A stretch of 64,000 bases of DNA, from contig NZ_MWQN01000004.1 in assembly GCF_002024165.1 (NCBI RefSeq), forward strand, positions 909,162 through 973,161. The letters are read 5' to 3'. Source of the DNA: Embleya scabrispora. Lineage in GTDB: Bacteria; Actinomycetota; Actinomycetes; Streptomycetales; Streptomycetaceae. The notes beneath the pieces are model-generated. The model did no database searches. It was not told the origin of the DNA and saw only the letters and a list, made by a program, of their open reading frames with translations. A program made the position numbers and the translations under genes. Each line of letters begins with the position of its first letter. Position 1 is the first letter of the stretch. Shown here one piece after another: positions 17,275-26,571 of the stretch.

Positions 17275-18309
17275 GTGACCCAGCTCGCCACCCCGGCGAA
17301 CGGCAACCAGCCGGCCGAGGCCCCCCAGTTCCACGCCGGCGACGCCCTGCGGCTGTTCCGAGAGTGCTTTCGCGCGCTCGGAGACAACATCGAACGTGTC
17401 GTCGTCGGCAAGCGTGATGTCGTGGACCTCGCGCTGATCGCCCTGTTCGCCGAGGGCCACCTGCTCGTCGAGGACGTCCCGGGCACCGGCAAGACCACGC
17501 TGGCCAGGGCGATCTCCGCGTCCATCGACGCGTCGTGGCATCGCATCCAGTTCACCCCGGACCTGTTGCCGTCCGACATCACCGGTGTGTCGATGTTCCG
17601 CCAGACCACGAACACCTTCGAATTCCTTCCCGGACCCGTCTTCGCCCACGTGGTGATCGGCGACGAGATCAACCGCGCCTCGCCCAAGACCCAGTCGGCG
17701 ATGCTCGAGGTGATGGAGGAGGGCCGGATCACCGTCGACGGGACCACCCACGAGGTCCCGCGCCCGTTCATCGTCATCGCGACGCAGAACCCGGTGGACA
17801 TGTCCGGCACCTATCCGTTGCCCGAGGCCCAACTCGACCGCTTCCTGATGCGGGTGACCGTCGGCTACCCCGACCTCGCCTCGGAGATCGCCGTCGCCTC
17901 GGGCGCGGGCGGCGGGGCGACCATCGAAGGGCTGCCCGTGATCGCGACGGCGCGGCACATCCAGGAGTTCGTCCAGGTGGCCCGGCACCATGTCGGCGCG
18001 GCGCAGCCGGTCGTCGACTACGCCGTGCGGCTGGCCCGCGCCACGCGCGAGAACGTGCACACCCGGCTGGGCGCCGGTCCGCGCGGCAGCGTCGCGCTGG
18101 TCCGGGCCGCGCGGGTGCGGGCCGCGTCGCAGGAGCGCAACCACATCCTTCCCGAAGACGTGAAGGCGCTGGCCCGACCGATCCTGACCCACCGCCTGCT
18201 GCTCGCCCCGGACGCCGAACTGAGCGGTGTCACGGCCGCCGACGTGCTCGACGAGATCCTCGACCGGGTGCCGGCGCCGCAGCCGACCGCTGCGAAGGGT
18301 CACGGTTGA
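17275..18309 (+). CDS. MoxR-family AAA+ ATPase
   Basis: A protein of 344 aa, GTG start with GGAG at 17266-17269. It carries Walker A (LVEDVPGTGKTTLARAI, about residue 64), Walker B (VVIGDEINRASPKTQSAMLE, about residue 126) and the sensor region ATQNPVD and LPEAQLDRF, in the order of MoxR proteins (AAA_3). These ATPases act as chaperones for von Willebrand-type or DUF58 partner proteins. The stop overlaps the start of the DUF58 gene (TGATG at 18307-18311). MoxR - DUF58 - transglutaminase is a widespread gene order in actinobacteria. Confidence 0.9.
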   Translation: MTQLATPANGNQPAEAPQFHAGDALRLFRECFRALGDNIERVVVGKRDVVDLALIALFAEGHLLVEDVPGTGKTTLARAISASIDASWHRIQFTPDLLPSDITGVSMFRQTTNTFEFLPGPVFAHVVIGDEINRASPKTQSAMLEVMEEGRITVDGTTHEVPRPFIVIATQNPVDMSGTYPLPEAQLDRFLMRVTVGYPDLASEIAVASGAGGGATIEGLPVIATARHIQEFVQVARHHVGAAQPVVDYAVRLARATRENVHTRLGAGPRGSVALVRAARVRAASQERNHILPEDVKALARPILTHRLLLAPDAELSGVTAADVLDEILDRVPAPQPTAAKGHG

Positions 18310-19490
18310 TGCTCTCCACCGGCGGTCGCGGAATTCTGGCGGTCGGCGCGATCCTGTGCGCGGTGGGCTGGGGGCTCGGGTACGGCGAGGCTCGGGTGCT
18401 GGGAGTCGCCGCGTTGGCCGCGGTCGCCCTCGCACTGGCGTGGACGGCGCCGCGTCCGTCGGTACGGGCCCGGCGTACCGTCGTCCCCGCCAAGGTCGCC
18501 CGCGGCGACGCCGCCCACGCGGTCGTCGTACTGGTCAACACCGGGACCCGGCCGCTGCGCGGGCTGCGTGCGGAGGACCACGTCGCGGGTGAGCCGGTGT
18601 ATCCGGCCACACTGCCGGCGGTGCCCCCGGGAGCCGAGGTCGGCGCCCGCTACCCGCTGCCCACCCATGTCCGCGGCCGGGTCTCGGTCGGCCCCATGTC
18701 GCTGGTGCGCGGCGATCCGCTCGGCCTGAGCCGACGCGCGCGCGAACACGGCGCGGTCGAGACCCTGTTGGTCCGACCGCGCACCGTCCCGTTGCCGGTG
18801 TTGCCGGCCGGCCGCACGCATCACCTGGAAGGACCCACGTCCGACACGGCCGAGGACGGCACGCTGACCTTCCATTCGTTGCGCGAGTACACCCTCGGCG
18901 ACGATCTGCGGCGCGTGCACTGGCGTTCGACCGCGCGTACCGGGGTCATGATGGTGCGGCGCATGATCGACGTGAGCCTGCCGGCGACCACGGTCGTGCT
19001 GGACACCCGCGTCGGGTCGTACGCCGGCCGACCACCGTGGTCGACGTCGGCGGAGACGTTCGAGGTCGCGGTCGAGGTGGCCGCGTCGGTGGCCGCCGCG
19101 GTGGCCGGGAAGAATTTTCCCCTGCACGTGTTCACCGGGGCCGGGCCGCTCACCGGCGCGCAGGATCGCCAGGCCGGTTCCGGACGCCTGCTGGATCTGT
19201 TCGCGGTGGTCGAGGCCGACGCCGCACACTCGCTGCGCGACACGTTCGAGATCCTGGAGCGCCGTCGCGACAGCGACACGCTCGTGGTGGTCACCGGCGT
19301 CGGGTCGGCCGCCGAACTCGAGGCGCTGGGCCGGGTGACGCGTCGTTTCGACCGGGTCGTGGTGATCCGGGTGGCCGCCCCCGGAGGCCCGCCACCGGCC
19401 GCGCTGCCGCTGCCCGCGCAGGTGACCAGGCTGCTGGTCACCGACCTCGAGGAACTCGCGCGCGCGTGGCACCGCGAGGCGGTGCGATGA
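18309..19490 (+). CDS. DUF58 domain membrane protein
   Basis: A protein of 393 aa. Two N-terminal hydrophobic helices (about residues 9-45) precede a beta-rich region with VRPRTVPLP and then the DUF58 signature LREYTLGDDLRRVHWRSTAR (about residues 190-212), followed by a von-Willebrand-like Rossmann region. DUF58 proteins pair with MoxR ATPases. It is coupled to both neighbours by stop/start overlap (1 base before, 4 bases after), so the three products are probably made in fixed proportion. Confidence 0.88.
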   Translation: MLSTGGRGILAVGAILCAVGWGLGYGEARVLGVAALAAVALALAWTAPRPSVRARRTVVPAKVARGDAAHAVVVLVNTGTRPLRGLRAEDHVAGEPVYPATLPAVPPGAEVGARYPLPTHVRGRVSVGPMSLVRGDPLGLSRRAREHGAVETLLVRPRTVPLPVLPAGRTHHLEGPTSDTAEDGTLTFHSLREYTLGDDLRRVHWRSTARTGVMMVRRMIDVSLPATTVVLDTRVGSYAGRPPWSTSAETFEVAVEVAASVAAAVAGKNFPLHVFTGAGPLTGAQDRQAGSGRLLDLFAVVEADAAHSLRDTFEILERRRDSDTLVVVTGVGSAAELEALGRVTRRFDRVVVIRVAAPGGPPPAALPLPAQVTRLLVTDLEELARAWHREAVR

Positions 19491-21763
19491 GCGGCCCGGG
19501 TATTCGCCGTCGCGGGTGGTCGCTGGTCGCGACCACGTGCGCCGCGCTGTGTGTGGGGTTCGCGTTCCGCCGGGTGTTCGGCACGGGCGAGGTGATGCTT
19601 ACCGCGATCCTGTCCGCGATCGTGCCCACCCTCGTGGTCCTGGCCTGCTCCGGCGGCCCCAAACGGTTCGTGACGGACGCGGAGAAGGCCCGCGCGACAC
19701 GGCCGTTGTGGCCCTCGCTCGTACTGTCCGCGCTGGCCTGGCTCCTGGTCGTCTCCGCCTCGCTCTTTCGCGACCGCGCGGTCGGGCACGTGATTCCCAC
19801 TCCCGCGGGCATGCGCGACATCGCCGCCGCCGTCGTCGACGCGCCCAAGTCGATCCTGACCACCGTCCTGCCCGCGCCCGCCGACGGGGAACTGCTCGTC
19901 CTGGTCTCCGCATGCGTGTGGGTGGCGGCCCTCGCGGGCGCCGAACTGGCCCTGCGCACCGCCACCGTGTCGCTGCCCGCGCTGCCCGCGCTGCTCGCCC
20001 TGATCGTCCCCGTCATCCTGGGCGTCGGCGGTCCCGGTTCCAATCTCCCGATCGTGGTCGCCATGATCGGCGCGATCGGACTGCTGCTGTTGATCCGGGC
20101 GCCGGAACGGCTGCCGGCGCTGGGCACGGCTGTGGTCGGCGTGCCGATCGTGATCGCCCTGGCGTGTGTCGCGGCCCTGCTCGGCCCCGACCTGCCCGGC
20201 ACCCGCACCAGGCGCCCGCCCGATCTGCGCGACCTGGTCGCGCTGCCGCAGCCGGAGCGGTTGACGGGCATCAGCCCGCTCGATCGCATCTCCGCGTGGC
20301 TGATGTCCCCCGACCAGCCGATGTTCAGCGTCGCCGGGCCCAGTGCGCCCGATCGATACTGGCGGCTGACGGTGCTCGATCGCTACGACGGGTCGAGTTG
20401 GTATCCGGTGCGGAACCTGCGCGCCACCGCCGGCCGCGTCCCGGAGTCGCCCGACGGTCGACCACCCGTGCTGTCCACGGTGGTCAACACCGTGACCGTG
20501 CGCGACCTCGGCGACATCTGGCTGCCGGGCACCGATCGGCCGACCGAAGTGGACGCGCCGGGCCTGCGGTTGCGGGTCGACCCGGGCAGCGGGGTGATCG
20601 CGAGCGGCTCGGGCCTGCGCTCGGGCACGCGCTACCGGATCGACACGCGCGTTCCCGCGCTGGATCCGGACCGCCTCCAGTTCCTGCCCGCGGCACAGGA
20701 TCCCGCGAACACGGCCCTTCCCGAGAGCGACGCGATGGGACGGCCGATCCCGGCCCTGGAATCGTTGCGGGCCAAGGCCACCGTCGCCACCTCGGGCAGC
20801 ACGTTCCCGTACCAGCAGGCCCTGCGCCTGGCCCAGTGGCTGCGCGCCAACCACCGTTACGACATCTCCGCGGTGCCCGGTCACTCGTATCGCAACCTCC
20901 AGTTCTTCCTGGAGACGACCAAGGAGGGCACGTCGGAGCAATTCGCCACCGCCTTCGCGGTGATGGCGCGCACGCTCAATCTGCCCAGCCGGGTGGTCGT
21001 GGGCTTCTCCGCCGGGCGCGAAGGCGCCAACGGTGTCCGGGAGGTGCGCAGCGGTGACATCGTCGCGTGGCCGGAGGTCGAATTCGAGGGGGTGGGCTGG
21101 GTGCCGTTCTTCCCCACGCCCGGACAGGCCACCGACTCGGGCGCCCGCAAGCAGGCTCCCGAGCAGAAGACGCCCGCGACCAGTGCGCCGGCCAAACCGG
21201 TCACCCGTGCGGAGAAGGACCGGGAGATCGCCGGGCAGGCGCGCTCGGGCCCCGCGCCGGACACCGCGAGCCGCACCACCGCGCACGGGGACGGTGCCCG
21301 GTGGTGGCTGCTCGTCGCGGCGGGCGCGGGTGCGGGCGTCGTCGGGTATCCGGCCGCGGCCGCGATCGGCCCCGTCCTGGCCCGGCGCCGACGCCGCCGG
21401 GGCGGGCCTCGTGAGCAGGTCATCGGTGCCTGGCGACAGATCAACGACGACCTGGTCGGGGCGGGGATGCGTACGAGCGGGTCGCTCACGGTCGGCGAGA
21501 TCGCCGACTACGGCGCGACCCGACTGCCCCCGGAGGCGGGCGCGCGACTGCCCGAACTGGCCTCCCTGGTCAACGACATCGCCTATGGGGATCGCAGGGT
21601 CGAACAGGCGGACGCGGATGCCGCGTGGCGGGATCGGGCGATCGTGGCGGGGGCCGTACGCCGGATCGACGGCCGGCCCCGGGCGCACGTCCGGGCCTAC
21701 CGCAGGATGCGCCCGCGTTCGGTGGCGCTGGTATTTCGATCGCCCGACAAAGGACGAGAGTGA
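19487..21763 (+). CDS. TgpA-like (DUF3488/transglutaminase) protein with lost catalytic residues
   Basis: A protein of 758 aa. Six or so N-terminal transmembrane helices (about residues 10-240) are followed by an extracellular transglutaminase-like domain, another helix at about 606-625 and a cytoplasmic DUF4129-like tail. In active family members the core reads G-x-C-EQFA and HAW with an acidic residue before P-T-P. Here the matching segments are EGTSEQFATAF (Ser483 for Cys), GDIVAWPEVEF (Val526 for His) and PFFPTPG. All three catalytic positions are changed while the surrounding fold motifs are kept, so this looks like a pseudoenzyme that binds rather than cleaves or crosslinks. Consensus motifs are from memory. 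Confidence 0.85.
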   Translation: MSGPGIRRRGWSLVATTCAALCVGFAFRRVFGTGEVMLTAILSAIVPTLVVLACSGGPKRFVTDAEKARATRPLWPSLVLSALAWLLVVSASLFRDRAVGHVIPTPAGMRDIAAAVVDAPKSILTTVLPAPADGELLVLVSACVWVAALAGAELALRTATVSLPALPALLALIVPVILGVGGPGSNLPIVVAMIGAIGLLLLIRAPERLPALGTAVVGVPIVIALACVAALLGPDLPGTRTRRPPDLRDLVALPQPERLTGISPLDRISAWLMSPDQPMFSVAGPSAPDRYWRLTVLDRYDGSSWYPVRNLRATAGRVPESPDGRPPVLSTVVNTVTVRDLGDIWLPGTDRPTEVDAPGLRLRVDPGSGVIASGSGLRSGTRYRIDTRVPALDPDRLQFLPAAQDPANTALPESDAMGRPIPALESLRAKATVATSGSTFPYQQALRLAQWLRANHRYDISAVPGHSYRNLQFFLETTKEGTSEQFATAFAVMARTLNLPSRVVVGFSAGREGANGVREVRSGDIVAWPEVEFEGVGWVPFFPTPGQATDSGARKQAPEQKTPATSAPAKPVTRAEKDREIAGQARSGPAPDTASRTTAHGDGARWWLLVAAGAGAGVVGYPAAAAIGPVLARRRRRRGGPREQVIGAWRQINDDLVGAGMRTSGSLTVGEIADYGATRLPPEAGARLPELASLVNDIAYGDRRVEQADADAAWRDRAIVAGAVRRIDGRPRAHVRAYRRMRPRSVALVFRSPDKGRE

Positions 21764-23310
21764 GTTCTGACGTGACCATCGACCGACTCGGCACCTCGGA
21801 CCCCGCGGACCCGCCCCGGAGTGACCCGTCGAGCGGCGGGCCGACCCTGCACGAGCCGAGGTGGTGGGGCCTGGTCCGCGACCAGGCGTCGGCACCGCCG
21901 CAGGAGGCCCCCGCGGAGGTCGAATCGGGTCCGACGGGACTCTTCGCGCCGCCGGCCGCGGAAACCGACGCGGGACGCACGCAGTTCATCGCGGCGGTCG
22001 GCGCGGTCGGGTCGTCAGGGGTGGCACCGGTGGCACCTGCGCCGGGCGACGCCCCGGCGGCACGGGAACAGACGGTACCGGCGCCCGACGACGAGCCGGC
22101 ACCCGAACGGACCGTGCCTGCACCCGCGGACACCCCGGCGACACCCGAACAGGTCGTTCCGGCGCCCGAGGACACCCCGGCGACACCGGAACAGCCCGTG
22201 CCCGAGCCCGGGTCCGAGCCCGAACCCGTGCCCGCGTCCCACGACGTCGACACGGCGCGAGAGCGGGGGGCGCCGGAAGTCGGCGGCGGCGAGGCGGCAC
22301 CCGAGCAGGTGGCACCGGTTGTCGGCGATGTCGCCGCGCAATCACGGGAGTTCGCCGCGCCGACCCGCGAAGTCGAGACAGGCCCCGAGTGGATTCCGGC
22401 GGCGAAACCCGTCGCCGACGTCGCCGAGTCGATCTCCGCTCCTCCCCCGCGGCCGACCGAACCCCCGTCGAGCGCCCCGGAATCGGCGGGTGACGTACCG
22501 CGGTCGCAGTGGTCCCCCGCGGACCCGGGCGAGACGTACGCGCCGCTGTCGCGGGCGTTGGATCCCGCCGCCGAGCACCGACCGATGCCCGTCGGAGCCT
22601 GGTCGACGGCTCCGGAGCCGGGCGGCGAGGCGGAGCCCGGACCGCGCTCCGACGTCAAGTCGCCGCTCACGCTCCCGATTTCGGAGCCGGAGCCGGAGCC
22701 GGAGTCGGGCCCGGAGCCGGAATCGACCGAGTCGTTCGGATGGGACTTCCAACAGGCTTCGACCGAGCCCCACGAGTGGTTTCCCGCGCCCAAGCGCCGT
22801 CCACGCTGGGTCGTGTTCGTGCTCGCGGGCCTGGTCGTGCTCGTGATCGCCTCGGTCGGCATCATCGTCCTGGCGTCCCGGGAGGAGAAACCCGTCGCGG
22901 CACCGCCGACCACACCGCCGGCCCCGGCCACCATGATGGCGCCGGACGCGGCCGCGCCGTACCGACCCCAGGCTGTGTCCGTCAAGTCGTTCGAGGGGCG
23001 CCTGTTGGTCTCCTGGAAGGTCCCGGAGCGCACCGACCTCATCGTCGGGTATCTCGTCGTCGCGCAAAGCCGTGACGGTGCCGTACAAAAGACCGAGGTG
23101 CCGCGCGCCGGGGAGTTGACGGCGGTGTTGGCCGGCCCCGAGGTCGGCGTGAACTCGTGCGTCGTGGTCACCACACTCGTCAGCGGCGAACCGAGCATGA
23201 TGATGTCCCGCTCGGACCCCGTCTGCCCGCGGCCGGCGCCGACCAGGTCCGGCGGCCCGGCGACCGGAGGCACCGCGACACCGAACGCATCGGGAGGCTC
23301 CAGTGAGTGA
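21760..23310 (+). CDS. membrane protein with long acidic Pro-rich N-terminus and Fn3-like ectodomain
   Basis: A protein of 516 aa. The GTG at 21760 overlaps the previous stop (GTGA) and follows AGGA at 21750-21753. Residues about 15-340 are low-complexity, rich in Pro, Ala and Glu, with an imperfect repeat around APEDTPATPEQ. One transmembrane helix (about 348-370) separates this cytoplasmic tail from an extracellular beta domain (about 400-500) resembling fibronectin III with a Cys pair. The architecture suggests an adaptor linking a cytoplasmic partner to the envelope. The function is unknown. It overlaps the next gene by 8 bases. Confidence 0.72.
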   Translation: MSSDVTIDRLGTSDPADPPRSDPSSGGPTLHEPRWWGLVRDQASAPPQEAPAEVESGPTGLFAPPAAETDAGRTQFIAAVGAVGSSGVAPVAPAPGDAPAAREQTVPAPDDEPAPERTVPAPADTPATPEQVVPAPEDTPATPEQPVPEPGSEPEPVPASHDVDTARERGAPEVGGGEAAPEQVAPVVGDVAAQSREFAAPTREVETGPEWIPAAKPVADVAESISAPPPRPTEPPSSAPESAGDVPRSQWSPADPGETYAPLSRALDPAAEHRPMPVGAWSTAPEPGGEAEPGPRSDVKSPLTLPISEPEPEPESGPEPESTESFGWDFQQASTEPHEWFPAPKRRPRWVVFVLAGLVVLVIASVGIIVLASREEKPVAAPPTTPPAPATMMAPDAAAPYRPQAVSVKSFEGRLLVSWKVPERTDLIVGYLVVAQSRDGAVQKTEVPRAGELTAVLAGPEVGVNSCVVVTTLVSGEPSMMMSRSDPVCPRPAPTRSGGPATGGTATPNASGGSSE

Positions 23311-24238
23311 GTACGCCGCCGTCCCCGCTTGGCCCGTGATCCTGATCGAACTGGGCCCGAACGACACCGTGGAGATCGGCGGGGTCCCGGTCCCGGTGGA
23401 CCCCGGCCGCAACCCGAGGGATGTGGCGTTGGCGGTCGCCGCGGAAACCGCCGGAGTACTCGGTCGGGCGGTGCGGGTGCAGGCCGTCGAGCCGGACGGC
23501 ACGACGTTCCCGTTGATCGTCGACTCGGAAGGCAATGTCGTCCAGGCCGGGGATCCCACGCCCGTCAAACCGGCTCGCCGCGGGTTGGGCCTGCGTCGCG
23601 GGAGAACCGGTGCGGCCGCCGGGCCGAATCATCCGCGCGCGGGGGCGGCTTCGGCTCCCGGGATCCGGCCCACCCCGCCGCGGGCGCCGGAGCACGAACC
23701 ACCGGCATTTCCGGGCCTGTCCGGCGGCGCGGAGCCGTTGCGGTCACCGGTGGACCCGCCACCGGCGCCGACACCCGCGGTGTTCACTCCGCCGCCGGCG
23801 CCGGTAGGGGATGCCGACGCGTCGCCGGTCCCGCCCACGAAGGATGCCGAGGACGCGTGGCCGTACGAGGGCGTTCGTCGGGACGTGGTCGAGTCGTCGT
23901 ACATGCCCACGCCGACGCCCGAGCAGCAACGCGCTCTCGGGGTGATCGCCCGGGCACTCGACCAGGGTGAGCCGGACCGGGCCCTGATCGTCGCCAAGAC
24001 CATGGCGAGGGCGGCCTCGGCCTCGGGCGACATCGGCGCGGCCGTGGCCACCCGGGAACTGTACGCCTACCTGGCCCTGTTGGCCGACCGGGCCGACCTG
24101 GCGGCCCGGCTCTACGACGAGGCCGTCGCCCTGTTCGACCCGGGGCTGGTGGATCCCAGCGGCTGGCGGGACCGGTTGGCCGAGAACGCCCGCTGGTGTC
24201 GGTCGCGGGCGGCTCTCGACCGGGTGACGCGGGCCTGA
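23303..24238 (+). CDS. cytoplasmic protein with C-terminal TPR-like helices
   Basis: A protein of 311 aa, GTG start with GGGAGG at 23292-23297, overlapping the previous gene by 8 bases. An N-terminal alpha/beta segment (about residues 1-80) and a Pro-rich linker (about 85-190) precede helix pairs from about residue 205 (QQRALGVIARALDQGEPDRA, then ELYAYLALLADRADLAARLY), which resemble tetratricopeptide repeats. It has no signal or membrane helix. It is the last gene of the plus-strand block; the convergent PucR gene ends 14 bases further on. Confidence 0.65.
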   Translation: MSEYAAVPAWPVILIELGPNDTVEIGGVPVPVDPGRNPRDVALAVAAETAGVLGRAVRVQAVEPDGTTFPLIVDSEGNVVQAGDPTPVKPARRGLGLRRGRTGAAAGPNHPRAGAASAPGIRPTPPRAPEHEPPAFPGLSGGAEPLRSPVDPPPAPTPAVFTPPPAPVGDADASPVPPTKDAEDAWPYEGVRRDVVESSYMPTPTPEQQRALGVIARALDQGEPDRALIVAKTMARAASASGDIGAAVATRELYAYLALLADRADLAARLYDEAVALFDPGLVDPSGWRDRLAENARWCRSRAALDRVTRA

Positions 24239-24252
24239 CGGCCCGCGTCGGC

Positions 24253-25941
24253 TCAAGAACGCGGCGCGGGCTCGGGGTGGGCGGTGGTCGTGGTGTGGGC
24301 CGCCGCCCGCAGGGCGAGCCACAGGTCGATCTGGGCGGCGGGGCAACCGATCAGCCCCGCGCCCAGGCGTTCCTCGATCCGGACCAGGCGCTTGCGCACG
24401 CCCGGCCCGGAGATCGCCAGCGCCGCAGCGGTCGGCTCGATCCGGGCGTCGAGGTCGAGCCAGGTCCGCAGGGTTCGCAGATCGTGGGATCCCGCGTCCG
24501 AACCGAGCGGGCGGACCAGATCCTCGGCCCAGGCCCGGACCCGAGGCAGCGCCAGCAGATTCTCGACCGTCACCGCTTCGGCGACCGTCCCGTTCTCCTC
24601 CCCACCGATTCCGACCCCGCCATCCCGGTCGCCCGCACCGTGCAGCGCCAGGATGCGCAACGCCAGGGACAGTTCGGCCCGAACGGCCAACGAGTCCAGG
24701 TTCGCGTCCAGCAGCGCGGCCACGCTCTTCAGCCGTGCGATCAACGTGTTGCGGTGCAGGTGCAGTCGGCGTGAGGCCCGGCCGCCCAGGCGCAGCCAGG
24801 TCTCCAGGGTGGTGGCCAGTTCGTCGGCGCCCGGGTCGGCGCGTCGGGCGGGTCGGTAGGCCCGCAACGGCGCGAGTCGCCGCCGTGCCCAGGCCACACC
24901 GTCGGGGCCGATCAACTCGTCCGGCGTCGCGTGTTCCCCGAACCCGACCACTCGATCCACTCCGGCCGGCGCCCGCGACACCGCGCGCGCGGCCTGCTCG
25001 TAGGCCACCGAGGTGTGTTCTAGGGCGAACACGTCGCTGACCCCGACGAGGACGTCGTCGAACTCCCGGCTCAACCGACCGGCCAACCGGTGGGCGGTCT
25101 CGGGCCGTTCCGCTCCGGCGGCGCCACGCTCGCCGAATCCGGCCGGCGATCCGTACGCCGGTACCAGGAACACCAGGCGATCGGCGTGCGTCAGGTCCGG
25201 CGCCCAGCGCACTCCGTCGCCGGACAGGCGGTGCGCCGCGCGTTCGATGCCGCGACGGCGCTCTTCCGGGAATCGGACCACGAGCACGCCCACCACGTCG
25301 GGCAGCGGGGCACCCATGGCCAGTGCGACGTCCTGGGCCGTCGAGGTGTGCCCGGTGCTCAGCAGTCGCAGCACCGCCTGGCGACTGCGCGTGTCCGCCT
25401 CGGCGCTCCGACGACGCTCGGCCGTCGCGCGCTCCGCGTTCCAGGCCCAGCCGAGCACGGGCACGGTGTCGGCGAGCAGGACCTGCGTCCGCTGCCCGGC
25501 CCGGACCGGGGCGACGAGTTGCAGTGTGCCCCGCGGTGCGTCGCGCTCGCCGCCGATCCCCAGCGCGATCGTGTGCCCGATGCCGGATCGCGGTGCGACG
25601 TCGCGGCCGGCGGGGCTCGCGGCCTCCCCGAACGCCTCGTGCTGGACGGCCCCTTGGTGGTCCACGATGCGCATGTGGGCGCCGGTGCGGTGGGCGAGCC
25701 ACCGCAGCAGGTCGCGGGTGCCGTTCGGGCCGGCCGCCAGGCGCTGCGCGGTGAGCAGGTCACGCACCCGCCGATCGCTCGCGTGCTCGTCGTCGGCGTC
25801 CGGGTGGAACGGGTTCGGGTACGCGTCGGTGGGCGCCTCCGCGAGCGGGCCGACGTGCGCGAGACGGCTTTCGTCGAATCCGGGGTGATCGGTCGCACGC
25901 GAGTGTTCGACGCGGCTCTTTTCCGCGTACGTGGCACTCAT
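24253..25941 (-). CDS. PucR-family transcriptional regulator with two C-terminal HTH regions
   Basis: A protein of about 562 aa from the ATG at 25941 (a GTG at 25956 is possible; neither has a good ribosome site). The N-terminal and middle parts resemble the sensory regions of PucR/CdaR proteins. Near residue 420 the sequence ASRRLHLHRNTLIARLKSVA matches the PucR helix-turn-helix, and a second similar unit near residue 525 reads ALAISGPGVRKRLVRIEERL. PucR proteins usually carry one such unit at the very end, so this looks like a tandem arrangement. The target is unknown; the 630-bp region upstream may hold its operator. Confidence 0.8.
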   Translation of the reverse strand: MSATYAEKSRVEHSRATDHPGFDESRLAHVGPLAEAPTDAYPNPFHPDADDEHASDRRVRDLLTAQRLAAGPNGTRDLLRWLAHRTGAHMRIVDHQGAVQHEAFGEAASPAGRDVAPRSGIGHTIALGIGGERDAPRGTLQLVAPVRAGQRTQVLLADTVPVLGWAWNAERATAERRRSAEADTRSRQAVLRLLSTGHTSTAQDVALAMGAPLPDVVGVLVVRFPEERRRGIERAAHRLSGDGVRWAPDLTHADRLVFLVPAYGSPAGFGERGAAGAERPETAHRLAGRLSREFDDVLVGVSDVFALEHTSVAYEQAARAVSRAPAGVDRVVGFGEHATPDELIGPDGVAWARRRLAPLRAYRPARRADPGADELATTLETWLRLGGRASRRLHLHRNTLIARLKSVAALLDANLDSLAVRAELSLALRILALHGAGDRDGGVGIGGEENGTVAEAVTVENLLALPRVRAWAEDLVRPLGSDAGSHDLRTLRTWLDLDARIEPTAAALAISGPGVRKRLVRIEERLGAGLIGCPAAQIDLWLALRAAAHTTTTAHPEPAPRS

Positions 25942-26571
25942 GGCCGCCGCCCGCACCGCGTGTCGGTGGGTGTACCCGTCGAAGCCTCCCGCAGGAGGAC
26001 CCTGTCCTGCTCGCTCATACCCGCCCCGTTCATCCGGCCGGTCGCGGTGTGGACGTGGGTCGGGCGGTCCGGAAGTACGGGACTGTGCGCCGTGAACGCA
26101 CCCGAAGCGTGTTCCGCCGCGGTCCCCGTCAACCCGTCACGCCTGCCGGCCCGGCCGGGATCATTGCGTTTTCGCAGCCCTGCGGGCCTCCGCGCCGTGT
26201 AAGGCGCATTGCCCAGGATTTTTGACCGGGTGGGAAATCTCGATAAGGCCGAGCGGGTTACCAGAGTTTGGTATACCTTTCGGTAACTTCGCTGCGAGGG
26301 GCGTGTTTCCGGGGCACCGTCACCCGGGCATCGAATCCGGCCCGCCATTCGTTCGGCTCGGTCGCGCGGATTTACCGACAGCAAATATAACGCGACTGCT
26401 TCGAAATGTCGCGCGTCCGGCGACTACAGCGGGATACGCCGTGGAATTCGTCGGCGGAACGTCGGTCACGAATGGGGGGACATCGCCCGCACGAAGTACG
26501 GGCTACCGGCGCGTTTACCCGTGGAGGTTCACCGCCGGCCGCGGACGCGCGCTTCGGCTACGTTGCGGGCC
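25942..26571. promoter_or_regulatory. 630-bp divergent intergenic region with clustered GGTA/TACC palindromes
   Basis: This stretch separates the PucR gene from the DUF1801 gene and I see no gene in it. Its middle (about 26200-26420) is clearly richer in A and T than its surroundings. It contains GGTTACC (about 26257-26263), the perfect palindrome GGTATACC (26270-26277) and GGTAAC (about 26282-26287) within 31 bases. Such spacing would suit a dimeric repressor or activator, perhaps PucR itself. No confident -35/-10 pair can be named. Confidence 0.35.

Noticed and set aside
694..24238. The block as an integrative conjugative element
   Set aside because: No relaxase, integrase, replication gene, tRNA target or flanking direct repeats are visible in the window.
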